Shown here: positions 1 to 9,279 of the stretch, piece by piece
Numbering within the stretch: the stretch's first letter is position 1
Layout: each line of letters opens with the position of its first letter
Source: Notolepis coatsorum
Taxonomy: Eukaryota > Chordata > Actinopteri > Aulopiformes > Paralepididae
DNA length: 64,000 nucleotides
Assembly: GCA_963971535.1 (NCBI GenBank)
Contig: OZ020587.1
Span: 155,579,668 to 155,643,667 of the forward strand
Direction of reading: 5' to 3'
Made by a program: the position numbers and the translations under genes
The notes under the pieces: generated by a model
Seen by the model: the letters and a program-made list of their open reading frames with translations, nothing else
Told to the model about the DNA's origin: nothing
The model's database searches: none

Positions 1-1061
1 CTCTCTCCTCCCTCCTCTCCCGGGTTTCGATCTCCTACTCTGGTCCACCTGCGTGCTTTCTCCAATCTCTGCTGCAGGCTCCGCGTCTGGCCCTCCTGTC
101 CCCTTCCTTCTCCGTCCTCCGCCATCTGCATCCCCCGTCGCCTCATCTCCTCCGCCGCCTCCCGCGCCGTCGCGTACGTCACCGTCCCTTCCTTCCAGTG
201 AATCCTTAGCGAGGTCATGGGTGATTGGAATTTCATTCCGTTTTCTTTCAGAATTCTCTTCAGTCCCGCGTAGGACCTGCGTGTTATTGCTACCGCTGTC
301 GAGTAATCGTGATCAAACGACAGTCTTTTCCCCTCGATTTCTATCTTCTTGGTCCACGCGGTTCTGAGTATCAATTCCTTAATCTCAAATCTCAGAAAGT
401 TAATAATCACCGCTCTCGGAGGTCTGTCCGGTTGCGGTCTCGGAGCCAACGCCCTGTGGGCCCTCTGTATCTCCATTTTTTCCAGTCCCGTCTCCTTCAG
501 TTGCTCTTTGATAAGCTTTTCCACATATTGGATCACCGATTCCCCTTCGACTCCTTCTTTCAATCCCCATATTCTGATGTTATTTCTCTGTGACCTCCCC
601 TCCATGTCCGATATCTTTGTCTCCATCTGTTCTTGTTTTTGAATCGCACACGTTAACACCTCGTGTATCTCTGTGTTCCATTCCTCCATTTGTGCCGTTC
701 TAGTCTGTACCTCTGTTACATTTCTGTCCTGTTCCGCCATCTTCTCATCCACCCTTTTGAGTTCTGTATTCATTTCACCTCTGAAGTCCTCCTGTTCCTT
801 CCTCAATTCCTCCCGTAACTTCCCAATATCATTTCTTATCGTGTCCGAGTTCAGTTTTATGGTCGCCTGCATCGTGTCAGAGTTCAATTTTATGGTCGCC
901 AATATCCCGGCCTGCATGAGCACGGCCCATCCTGGCATTTCCTTGTCCGTCTCAGCCGAGACTCCCCCTTCCTCCGCCTGCTCCTTCTCGGTCTCGCCTC
1001 GGGGGTTCTGCTCCATCGAACTCTCCTCTTCCTGTGAGTTCTCCATTTCTCTTTCCTTCAT
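1..1061 (-). CDS. L1-type LINE ORF1 protein, open frame cut by the left window edge
   Basis: I translated the reverse complement from an ATG at 1061-1059. It is open for 353 codons to the window edge, with an in-frame stop shortly upstream of the ATG. The N-terminal third is charged and Glu/Lys/Gln-rich, as in the coiled coil of L1 ORF1 proteins. A segment with SQRNNIRIWGLKEGVEG (about residues 155-171) matches the start of the L1 ORF1 RRM-like domain. RPPRAVIINFLRF and SPMTSLRIHWKEG (about residues 212-290) match the C-terminal domain of the transposase_22 family. ORF1p is known as the RNA-binding chaperone of the LINE ribonucleoprotein. No stop or frameshift is visible, so this copy looks young. 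ORF2 would lie to the left, outside the window. A tandem pair of near-identical 11-residue segments (ATIKLNSDTxx) lies near residues 70-95. Confidence 0.85.
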   Translation of the reverse strand, partial: MKEREMENSQEEESSMEQNPRGETEKEQAEEGGVSAETDKEMPGWAVLMQAGILATIKLNSDTMQATIKLNSDTIRNDIGKLREELRKEQEDFRGEMNTELKRVDEKMAEQDRNVTEVQTRTAQMEEWNTEIHEVLTCAIQKQEQMETKISDMEGRSQRNNIRIWGLKEGVEGESVIQYVEKLIKEQLKETGLEKMEIQRAHRALAPRPQPDRPPRAVIINFLRFEIKELILRTAWTKKIEIEGKRLSFDHDYSTAVAITRRSYAGLKRILKENGMKFQSPMTSLRIHWKEGTVTYATAREAAEEMRRRGMQMAEDGEGRGQEGQTRSLQQRLEKARRWTRVGDRNPGEEGGE

Positions 1062-1740
1062 ATTTGTTTTCTCCTCCTTCCTTCTCGTTTGCATCTTGAT
1101 TTTTGATCTCTTTTCGTCACTTTTCGGGTCTTTATTTCTCAGTTTTTCGCTCTTTTGACCAGGAGCCTCACCTGTGCGTGTTACTCTTCCGCTCTCATAC
1201 CGGAAGTCTCGGTCCTTTGTTGTCTTAAATGATTAGGGATCCTTCGTCTTGGGGTCACGAATGTGCGAAGATTCTGAGGAAAGCTGTTAGGAGATACGCT
1301 AATGTGAACATTTTACATTTGGCCTGATGGTGGCGTCAGAGGAAAGGTGATGGGGGGGGGGGGTGTCACCAAAATCAATAGGTTTCTTCCTCTAGGGATC
1401 ATGAATGTGCAGCGCAAATTTGAAAAGATTGCAATGAAAGCTTTTCGAGTTACCGCATTCACAAGTGCGCTGTTTGGCCTAATGGTGGCGCTAGGGAAAA
1501 GGTCATGGGGTCACCAACATCGCAGGCCTCCTTGCTATGATAAGGCAAATATATTTGTCATGTTTGGTGGAAATTGTATCAGGATTTTATCAAGTATTAC
1601 ACTGAGCATTGGGATTCTTCTTGGGGTCACGAAGATCTGCTATAGTCGGGGTAAATCATATTTAAGTTGGGATATAAATACCACCTGACTGGCATGCAGA
1701 AACCTTTAGAGAAAGTCGAGTATAAACAACTTAGTGACTA
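1062..1740. repeat. L1 upstream region followed by degenerate ~160-190 bp repeats
   Basis: The first ~130 bases are probably the 5' leader of the minus-strand L1. From about 1225 a diverged motif recurs three times: 'cttggggtcacgaa' near 1240 and 1622, with a related copy near 1395. A second motif, 'ggcctratggtggcg', occurs near 1322 and 1478. These look like decayed tandem copies of an unidentified repeat. A poly-G run lies at 1352-1361. I see no host gene here. Confidence 0.45.
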
Positions 1741-2815
1741 CCTGAATAGATACAAAATATTTGACAATTCTCCATTTGAATCCTCCATGCCATCCTCATT
1801 GACCATCTTACAAGTTATCTAAGCTTGCCTCCAATAGATCAGACAGACAGTTTTCAGTTGGTGTAGGTAATTCAGTTTCCACCCCTGCACATATGAAGTG
1901 CGATGTGCCTGCCACAAGGCTCTATTCTTGGCCCAATATTATTATCATTCTACATGCTTCCATTAGGCCATATTATCCATAAACGCAACACAAAATCCAC
2001 TGTTATGATACACAGCTGTACCTTTATGAATCTCAATGCAACGTTTAGATGATTTAAAATGTTAGATGGCTCAAAACATTTTACAGTTAAAGCTGCTATG
2101 TGTCAGCTTTTTGGAGTGAGGACCATGTAGAGACTATACAACCAAATTCGCATTCAATACGAACATAATTAAAGACAAAGGGAGGGCCATTTAGACTCAA
2201 AACTTAAAAAAATAAAAATCGGTTATTATTGAACGTAATGCCGTTGAGCTTCTCTGATTGGTTAGAGAGGAGGGGAGTTTAGAATTTTCAGAAGAGCAGA
2301 GCACATCACCCCAAATTTAGCCTCCTCACTGGCTACCCAGTTTCAGAATTTCAGAATTTCAGAATGGCTATACTTTCAGAATTTATTTCAAGGTGTTACT
2401 GATTACTTTTAGGCACAGCTTAGATCCATCACAGAGCTTTTAACCCTGTATGAGCCCGAGCGCACCCGTACGAGCCTGAGCGCAGCCTCAGATCCTTGAG
2501 CAGGGCCTTTCTGGCCTTTCCAAAGTCGAGATTCAAGATGAAATGTGACGGGGCCTTCGCCACGAGGACACATCCTGTCTGAGGACGTTAGGCTAGCAGA
2601 CTCGGTTTCCTCTTTCTTAAAACACACTTTTATAAAGTTTGCTTTTAATACCCGATTTGTGTTTTTGTTCTTGTTTTTCTTTTAATATCTTCTTATGTCC
2701 ATATTTTGTATGTTTTCATATTATTTCTTAGTTTCTATCTATCGTTGATGTTATGTAAAGTGCTTTGTAACTTCTCTTAAAAAAGTGGTATAGAAATACA
2801 TATTATTATGATTAG
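1741..2815 (+). mobile_element. Degenerate L2-like LINE fragment with 3' tail
   Basis: Plus-strand frames read pieces of an L2-clade reverse transcriptase, for example a short run like SDRQFSVG near 1838 and a degraded 'gvPqgsvLGPil'-type block near 1905-1945. The conserved 3' part, with YEPERT-like coding, lies near 2448. The end (about 2745-2815) has the usual tail 'atgtaaagtgctttgtaact' and an A/T-rich terminus. Stops and frameshifts are frequent, so it is dead. About 200 bases around 2090-2290 do not fit and may be a nested insertion. Confidence 0.6.
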
Positions 2816-2819
2816 CATA

Positions 2820-2929
2820 CCATTTGGTTGGTGCTTTTATTAACTGATAATAATGATATAGTATAGTAGGAGTCACACATGGTACTGGAATTACTGTAAT
2901 TACTTTGGATAAAAGCATCAACCAAATGG
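2820..2929. repeat. Short foldback repeat with 20-bp arms
   Basis: Positions 2820-2839 are exactly complementary to 2910-2929 (ccatttggttggtgctttta against its reverse complement). The 70-base loop is A/T-rich. It is probably a remnant of a small MITE or two opposed LINE tails ('ctttggataaaagc'). Confidence 0.6.
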
Positions 2930-3009
2930 CAGTTTACGAGTCACCTGCGGTACGTCTAAACCACATTGCATGCTTGCACGAGGAAGGATAATAGTGATGA
3001 TCTAGCGTT

Positions 3010-3345
3010 GATTTCAGGAAGATCCGATAATCAGGCGAAAAATTACAGTGTTTATTGTTTTACACAAAAATGCTGTTTTCGCGTCTTTTCCCTGGAATTA
3101 CTCAAAAGCACCCAAACGATATTCATATTCAAAACGGTATAAAACGGAAATGTACGGATGTACTGTTTTTTGCACGTTGACCAGAAGCAACTCACTGAGA
3201 CTCGGCGGCGTTATTAGACCCATAGCTATACTATAAAATATAGGTTTAGCTCTACAAACTACAATTACGTTTACATGGGGTTAATGGACGGCAAGGAAGG
3301 GGTCACTTCCCGGAAGGGGCGTGGCACTCAATGTGTTAAAGGAAC
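3010..3345. mobile_element. Remnant related to the TTAA-flanked element at 50.5 kb
   Basis: The segment 'aaaacggtataaaacggaaa' (about 3135-3154) resembles the reverse complement of a segment near 50715-50740. The end 'ggcactcaatgtgttaa' resembles the terminal repeat of that element. The other end was not located, so this is a partial or diverged copy in the opposite orientation. No gene is seen. Confidence 0.35.
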
Positions 3346-3640
3346 ACGCCAACATTTTGGGAAATTATCTTAGCGTCTTCTCCAGAGAGAGACAAGAAGA
3401 TTAGATACCAGTTTCCTCTGTGCGTTCAGTAGAAAGCTATCTGGCTGCAGGTTAGCCTAGCTTAGCACAATGAATGGAAGTGGACAGTGCCGGTTAGCCT
3501 TCGGGAGAGGAGTTAGTTGGACAATGCCTCGGGCTAGGTTAACCGGCACTGTCCGCTTCCATTCATTGTGCTAAGTTGCTGGCTGACATAAAATGTTCCC
3601 CTCCTGCTGGCGTCAGTAAAGGACCAGCAGGTTGGGGATC
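3345..3640. repeat. Repeat with 40-bp inverted arms
   Basis: Positions 3461-3500 and 3537-3576 are near-perfect inverted copies (core 'cacaatgaatggaagtggac'), separated by about 36 bases. The preceding 'aaaggaacacgccaacattt' is a start I have seen in interspersed fish repeats, but I cannot name the family. Confidence 0.5.
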
Positions 3641-3796
3641 GATTCCTTTTCAAATCGATTCAACATTTCTACAGGCATTTGCATTTCACTGCCGATAATG
3701 GAACATTCCTCCTCATTTACTCGTCGAGAGGTCGGATGCTACGAGCTCTTTGTGGCACATTTGTTTTCAGCTTTTTGAATTTGAAAGAAAAAAGCA

Positions 3797-4252
3797 AGGT
3801 ATCTGCAGGTTTCAACAAGTAAAATTTAAGATTTAACACCTTTTTAATACCTTTTTAATACCACTTTCATGACCATACTAGCAAAAAGAATAAATAAACA
3901 ACACATGGCGACACTGAACTGGTGGCTGCATTTACATTTAGTCATTTAGATTCTGCACTCGCGGCACTTTTAAAATTTCAATTATTGCGCGTACCGTACA
4001 AGCTCTCACCAGACGTACCAAGCTCCCGGTAGCCCCGCAAAATACTACTTAAAAATGTCATATTATTTATATTTAATATTATTTAATCTCCTGACAGCCG
4101 GGCTGCCCCTCCCCCCCCAAACAATGTAATACCTGTGCAAATGAAATTTAAGACGTTTGTAATACCTTTTAAGGCCTTAAATTGAGAATTATGAATTCAA
4201 TACTTTTTAAGACTTTTTAATACCCATCAGATACCCTGAAGGACAGGGTATC
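3797..4252. mobile_element. Probable short MITE, A/T-rich, ends ggtatctg / cagatacc
   Basis: The segment begins 'aaggtatctgcaggtttcaa' and ends near 'cccatcagataccctg', giving 8-base inverted ends. Inside, 'taatacctttttaatacc' and 'gactttttaatacccatc' echo each other from opposite ends. I see no coding capacity and no clear target duplication. Confidence 0.4.
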
Positions 4253-4265
4253 TGATACCCATCCC

Positions 4266-4822
4266 AACCCTGAGGCAGATATGTGGGGATCAGCGTGGCT
4301 GGAGAGACCAGAGAGGCTGGAATGACCTGGGAGAGACCAGAGAGGCTGGAGAGACCAGAGAGGCTGGAAGGACCAGGGAGAGACCAGCGAGGCTGGGGAG
4401 ATGAGAGAGAGACCAGAGAGGCTGGAGAGACCAGAGAGGCTGGAGAGACCAGAGAGAGACCAGATAGGCTGGGGAGATGAGAGAGAGACCAGAGAGGCTG
4501 GATAGACCAGATAGGCTGGAGAGACCAGAGAGAGACCAGAGAGGCTGGGGAGATGAGAGAGGCTGGAGAGACCAGAGAGGCTGGAGAGACCAGAGAGAGA
4601 CCAGAGATGCTAGCGAGACCAGCGATGCTAGAGAGACCAGAGAGAGACCAGCGAGGCTGGATAGATGAGAGAGAGAGAGAGACCAGAGAGGCCAGATAGA
4701 CCAGAGAGAGACCAGAGAGACTAGAGAGACCAGAGGCTGGAGAGATGAGAGAGAGAGACCAGAGAGGCCAGATAGACCAGAGAGAGACCAGAGAGGCTGG
4801 AGAGACCAGAAAGGCAGAGGGG
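4266..4822. repeat. ~20-bp minisatellite (gagaccagagaggctgga)n
   Basis: About 25-30 units of gagaccagagaggctggaga with variants run to within 20 bases of the exon I splice donor. Open frames in it (Ser/Leu/Val-rich on minus, Arg/Glu-rich on plus) reflect composition, not coding. Confidence 0.9.
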
Positions 4823-4841
4823 GAAAGGCAGATGGGATTAC

Positions 4842-4925
4842 CTCGTAGAGCGGTGCACAGATCCCATCTATCCACTCCAGCTGCAGACCCGGCAACTCAT
4901 CCTTCCTGTTCCGGTCGAAGATGGC
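4842..4925 (-). CDS. pde11a: PDE11A exon I (catalytic domain, C-terminal part)
   Basis: 84 bp, 28 codons, phase 0 at both ends: acceptor CAG|GCC at 4926-4928, donor GAG|GTAATC at 4841-4840. It encodes AIFDRNRKDELPGLQ followed by LEWIDGICAPLYE. The stretch aligns with human PDE11A 'AIFDRNRKDELPRLQLEWID' as I remember it. The Gln in LQLEWID is the invariant purine-binding glutamine of class I phosphodiesterases; the Phe/Trp/Ile surroundings form the substrate clamp. PDE11A hydrolyses both cAMP and cGMP. This is the last exon I can find; the C-terminal exon (ALVKVN... in mammals) is not in the 4.8 kb to its left. Confidence 0.95.
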
Positions 4926-4977
4926 CTGAAAACAGTAAAACACGGACACTGGAGTGAGAAGAACAGTATGATGATAT

Positions 4978-5257
4978 ATTATAAGATGAGTTAAGATATT
5001 CCTTTATTGATCGCCATAGCGGGAGGGGGGAGGGGAGGTACAGGTATGGGCAGGGTAATGGTAGAAAGACGTAAATATAGGCAATACAATTAGATCAGAA
5101 TATAGAAATGTGAGAACAATAGACGGTGTAAACTAAGAGGCAGATGAGGGTCTGTATATACAATAAATATAGGCAATAAAGAATTAGAATCTGAATACTG
5201 TGAGTGAGAGTAAAGGTAAACGGTCTACACAAGGTACCCTAACTGGCACGATATACG
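4978..5257 (-). mobile_element. LINE-type 3' tail, minus orientation
   Basis: In reverse complement this reads a tail ending 'ggcgatcaataaaggaatat' followed by 'cttaact', the same family as 5990-6372, 28800-29190 and 35388-35570. Shared marks include 'gtacctcccctccccc', 'cctgtatgggcagggtaat'-type sequence and 'tataggcaat'. It is probably a 5'-truncated LINE; the clade cannot be assigned from the tail alone. Confidence 0.55.
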
Positions 5258-5823
5258 CAGGGGTGTAAAGTACTTGAGTAATTGTACTTCGTTACAATAC
5301 TTAAGTACTGTTTTTGGGGATTTGTACTTTACTTGAGTATTATTAGGTTTGTATGTACTTTTACTCAATTACATTCCAGAGAAAAAAAACATACTTTTTA
5401 CTCCTTACATTTAAAATGCAGACCTACAAAGTACAAATCTGACAGGTAATTAGTATCTTTGTTTCTCTGGCCGAACTAACGTTAACGTTATTAATCCTGC
5501 GGCCGCTCTTTATTTTAAAACAGCCATTTAAATCCCCATCAATGGAAAATGAACCCGCCCATACCCATGCTGATTGGTCCTTGTGCAAGACTAGAAAGTG
5601 GGGATCTTTGATTAAACACCTGCTATCAGAAGAATAGACAGTCAGAAAAAAAGTGTTTACTTTAACTTTTTAGTACTTAAGTACATTTAAAAGTAGAAAC
5701 TTTTTTACTTTTACTCAAGTGTGTTTTTAGCCAGATACTCTTGACTTTTACATTGAGTACGATTTTGAGACGGTACCCATACTTTCACTTAAGTATAGTT
5801 TCTGGGTACTTTTTACACCCCTG
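5258..5823. mobile_element. Tol2-like hAT MITE
   Basis: The ends are CAGGGGTGTAAAGTACTTG and (reverse complement) CAGGGGTGTAAAAAGTACCC. Subterminal blocks rich in 'ttacttgagta' and 'tacttttactca' are the pattern known for the medaka Tol2 family. At 566 bp, with no transposase frame, it is non-autonomous. The flanks (gatatacg / taatcacc) do not form a recognisable 8-bp duplication, so the insertion is old or rearranged. It lies between two oppositely oriented copies of one LINE tail. Confidence 0.8.
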
Positions 5824-5989
5824 TAATCACCAGTAAAGCATCCGTCTGTAATTAATACCTGGTTCATAAATGGCCTGAAATGTCATCAAGTTTGTCTCTG
5901 ATACTTATCACCTGATCACTGGTGATGAAACTATTTGCACTGAAACATAGCATCACTTCAACCTTCTGGCCAATTCATTGTTTTGTATG

Positions 5990-6372
5990 TTATACGTTGT
6001 AGTCTGTGCAGTTTAGGTAGTACATTGTGTAACGTATAGGGTACCTTATGTATACTGCACCTGTGTATACTGTATACAGTACTTTACTTACTCATAGTAT
6101 ATATTCAGATTCTAAGTGTCATTGACCGTATGTATTGTAATGTATAATATAACTGATAGGGCACACAAACCCTCATCTGCACCTTTGAATACACTGCCTA
6201 CGCTTATATTCAGAGTTAATTATATTGTTTACACTGCTTATTTTTATCTGTACTATAATTGTATTGCCTATATTATATTACTATTACAGTGCCCATACCT
6301 GTACCTCCCCTCCCCCCTACTGCTATGACAAATGAATTTCCCCAAGGGGATCAATAAAGGAATATCTTATCG
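5990..6372 (+). mobile_element. LINE-type 3' tail, plus orientation
   Basis: It carries the family marks 'attatattgtttacactg', 'ctgctatgacaaatgaattt' and 'gggatcaataaaggaatat'. It is the opposite-strand sister of 4978-5257. No coding sequence is retained. Confidence 0.55.
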
Positions 6373-6957
6373 TAAATATTTTATATTTTGCCATGAGTTT
6401 GTGTACATAAGTATATATTATAGAATTGTGGCATCTTGGTTTAATATGCAGGTAAAAGAAACAAGAGCTTTTCTAATAAAAAAAAAACAGGCAACTTTGG
6501 TTGCTGAAGCACATAGAAACACAGGGTTATTATTAGTAGTACTACTGCAAGTCTTACAGGGCTGTCATAACAGCCTGTGGTTACCCCTGGACAAGGGCAA
6601 AGGTCAGTGTTTGGTGTGCTCGCTCGCTCGCGCAAGAGGAGGTTTCAAGGAAAGACCTGCATTAATGGTCCAAGGATTGCCCCAGGCACAGAGGAGAGAC
6701 GGCGCCGTGTGCAAGCCTACGGCTCCGTGTAACTAGTCATCCCCGTGAGAGCAATGGGATACACACTGTATAGAGTGGGCAAACCATGCAGGATGTTATT
6801 CAGAATAATAATCCCAGTTTACCCTTTGAGGTCCCCCCCCCCCCCAAACATTTCCTCACAATTCTATAGCTTTCAACGACCAGTAGCCATGGTTACCATC
6901 CATCCAGAATTCCAATCACACTGGATGCACTGTAGTACTACTGATATAGGATAGATG
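6373..6957. other. Unassigned intron sequence
   Basis: Intron between exons H and I. It has a C run at 6833-6845 and a short 'gctcgctcgctcgcg' stretch near 6618. Open frames here are short and show no family resemblance. I see no exon. Confidence 0.6.
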
Positions 6958-7520
6958 GAGGACTTCTACCATGGCTACTACTGTAATACTAATGCAGGAT
7001 GGAGGACTTCTACCATGGCTACTACTGTCTGTAGTACTAATGCAGGATAGATTACTTCTACCATGGCTACTACTGTAATACTAATGCAGGATGGAGGACT
7101 TCTACCATGGCTACTACTGTAGTACTAATGCAGGATAGATCACTTCTACCATGGCTACTACTGTAGTACTAATGCAGGATAGATTACTTCTCCCATGGCT
7201 ACTACTGTAGTACTAATGCAGGATAGATTACTTCTACCATGGCTACTACTGTAGTACTAATGCAGGATAGATTACTTCTACCATGGCTACTACTGTAGTA
7301 CTAATTCAGGATAGAGGCCTTCTACCATGGCTACTACTGTAGTACTAATGCAGGATAGATTACTTCTACCATGGCTACTACTGTAGTACTAATGCAGGAT
7401 AGAGGCCTTCTACCATGGCTACTACTGTAGTACTAATGCAGGATAGATTACTTCTACCATGGCTACTACTGTAGTACTAATGCAGGATAGAGGACTTCTA
7501 CCATGGCTACTACTGTAGTA
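6958..7520. repeat. 44-bp minisatellite (about 13 copies)
   Basis: The unit begins 'catggctactactgtagtac' and continues 'taatgcaggatagattactt' 'ctac'. Copies differ mainly at 'gattac', 'ggcctt' or 'ggactt', giving a type A/type B interspersion. A further partial unit reappears at 7786 beyond an inserted LINE tail. Confidence 0.95.
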
Positions 7521-7785
7521 AAAATAGTATAGCAACAGTAACAGTGTATTGCACTACCAAAGGACCTAGCATGTCCTCCATGATCTGTAAATAACTTATG
7601 TACAAATACCGAGATGCCCCACTATGTTACCTGTTTATTGCACAATGTTGTTTTATTGGATTCTATTATATGTTGTACTACTGTATTGCGTTTGTATATC
7701 GTTGCGGGCAAGACCACCCGCATTTCATTGTATACTTGTATGCCGTGACAAATAAAACTCTTGATTTGACTCTTGACTTGAGTAC
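7521..7785 (+). mobile_element. LINE-type 3' end inserted in the 44-bp minisatellite
   Basis: The segment ends 'acaaataaaactcttgattt' 'gactcttgacttg', a tail with a short terminal repeat (cttgattt/cttgactt). The minisatellite breaks at 'ctactgtagta' (7519) and resumes with 'agtactaatacaggatgg' (7786). This identifies 7521-7785 as an insertion; the repeated 'agta' may be target duplication. Confidence 0.55.
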
Positions 7786-7931
7786 TAATACAGGATGGGG
7801 AACTAATGGCAACCACTGTACTGTATCTGACTACGGGAGACATTTGATGAGTGCCATAGTAGAGGTAATGCACATTGTACACATACTGTGTGTACACAAT
7901 GATATTATAAATGGTGTAATGATGTACTCAC

Positions 7932-8006
7932 AGAGGGCGTGAGTTTCAGCTCCGATCTCTCTCTGTCTCCCTGCTCAAAAAACTCATTGGTCACCAACTC
8001 TGCCAC
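7932..8006 (-). CDS. pde11a: PDE11A exon H (catalytic domain)
   Basis: 75 bp, 25 codons, phase 0 both sides: acceptor CGTCAG|GTGGCA, donor TCT|GTGAGT. It encodes VAELVTNEFFEQGDR then ERSELKLTPS. The EFFEQGDRE motif is characteristic of the PDE5/6/11 group, and the sequence differs from the remembered mammalian PDE11A at only two places. The last bases of the acceptor (CGTCAG) could encode Arg-Gln, as mammals have just before Val, but there is no AG further upstream to make that coding. Confidence 0.96.
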
Positions 8007-8040
8007 CTGACGAAAAGAGAGAATAATTGTCAGAAGAATG

Positions 8041-8631
8041 ATAAAAAAAAAAAAAAAAAACGTACTGGTAGCAGGGTTTTGTTTCTGCAAACACGGATGG
8101 AAATAAAAAGGAGGTCAGGGCAAAAATACCCCCCCAAAATCATCTGAGTCTAGTATTGGCTGGTATTATATTGATATCCTAGTACTGGAACTACAAGAAA
8201 CACACAGGACAGGAAGTAAATACTGTAGAATGGTTATCAGTCTCTCTCATCTTGTGCGGCTCATTATGAATCAACATGTTGTAATTGACCAAATCTCAAA
8301 CCTCGCCCTCTTTTCTTGATCCTCCAATCACAACTGTGGATCACGAAAAGAGGGCGGGTGGTTGTCTTAGTCTTAGTGGTGACATCATTCACCTGCGACT
8401 ACAGTCATCGTTAGCTCGACTCCCTGTTTTGGACTTTTTCGGCGATACGAAATGTAATCATATTACTTATACAATAAGTAAATAATATATTACTTGCTGG
8501 CTATAACATATAACATCTGATGAGAATGTGTTTAAGTGAACGGCCCCTGATAGAAAATGTTAATCCCTGACTGCATGTGTGCAGGTGTTAGTAAGTTAAG
8601 TTAAGGCTAACCCTACAGGACACGGGGGACA
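8041..8631. other. Unassigned intron G-H sequence
   Basis: Contains an A run (8042-8060) and an imperfect palindrome around 'cgccctcttttc' (8305) and 'gaaaagagggcg' (8346). No coding exon is seen. Confidence 0.5.
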
Positions 8632-8995
8632 TTGCTGCAACGCTGCCACTATGCAACACATATCTGCTGTGTGTTTGGGGTGAAAGAAAAGTACATAATT
8701 AAACACATTAACACTCTCAACCTGCCGTGTACTGTACTGTACTGTACTATACTGTACTATACAATACTATGCTGGACTAGTTCTGCATGTATCAACAAAT
8801 GCGCATGTTGGTGTGAATTTATATGTGCATTATTACTACCAAATGTAATAATTGTGGAATATTACTATAATGAGCTGTACTGTATGTGTAATTTGTGTAT
8901 GAACCAAGCATCCTATGTGAAGCACTTTGGTTGACAAGTGTCATGTCTAAATGTGCTATATAAATAAATTTGATTGATTGTGTACTATACTATGC
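8632..8995 (+). mobile_element. LINE-type 3' tail with GTACT repeats
   Basis: The end 'agcactttggttgacaagtg' ... 'gctatataaataaatttgat' 'tgattg' is a standard fish LINE 3' tail. The gtact/ctata microsatellite at 8713-8765 and again at 8980-9025 runs almost to the donor of exon G. Confidence 0.5.
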
Positions 8996-9032
8996 TATAC
9001 TGTGCTGTACTGTACTGTGCTGTACTTCTCAC

Positions 9033-9096
9033 CTTGCACGATATTTCCCACGGCTTGGTGACGGCTCCCAAGTCACACGCGGTCATCAACATGGAT
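9033..9096 (-). CDS. pde11a: PDE11A exon G (catalytic domain)
   Basis: 64 bp: one base completing Arg from exon F, then 21 codons SMLMTACDLGAVTKPWEISCK. Acceptor CTCAG|ATCC, donor AAG|GTGAGA. TACDLGAVTKPWEIS is a signature of the PDE11/PDE5 catalytic core, and the Asp of ACDL lies in the helix that carries the second metal-site residues. The final two residues are Cys-Lys where mammalian PDE11A, as I recall it, has Arg-Gln. The position is variable in related PDEs, so this need not impair function. Confidence 0.95.
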
Positions 9097-9126
9097 CTGA
9101 GCGGAAGTCAGACGGACAGAATTCAT

Positions 9127-9225
9127 TATTAGACCACGAAGATTCATCACCGAGACGCGATTCATCACAGAGACACGATTCATCACCGAGACACGATTCA
9201 TCACAGAGACGCGAAGTTAAACGAA
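9127..9225. repeat. 18-bp tandem repeat (gattcatcaccgagacac)n
   Basis: Five 18-bp units alternate 'ccgagac' and 'cagagac' variants, starting 30 bases upstream of the exon G acceptor on the coding strand. Confidence 0.85.
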
Positions 9226-9279
9226 GACGCACTTGATATGTGAAGCCTTTACATCTAGAACCATTTCCCCAGGGGTACG

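Noticed and set aside
53-1158. Four plus-strand frames of 97-161 codons at the left edge
   Set aside because: They are antisense shadows of the L1 ORF1 frame, which is open without interruption on the minus strand.
1-4841. Final C-terminal exon of PDE11A
   Set aside because: I looked on the minus strand for the expected LVKVN-type start after an acceptor and found none. It is presumably outside the window.
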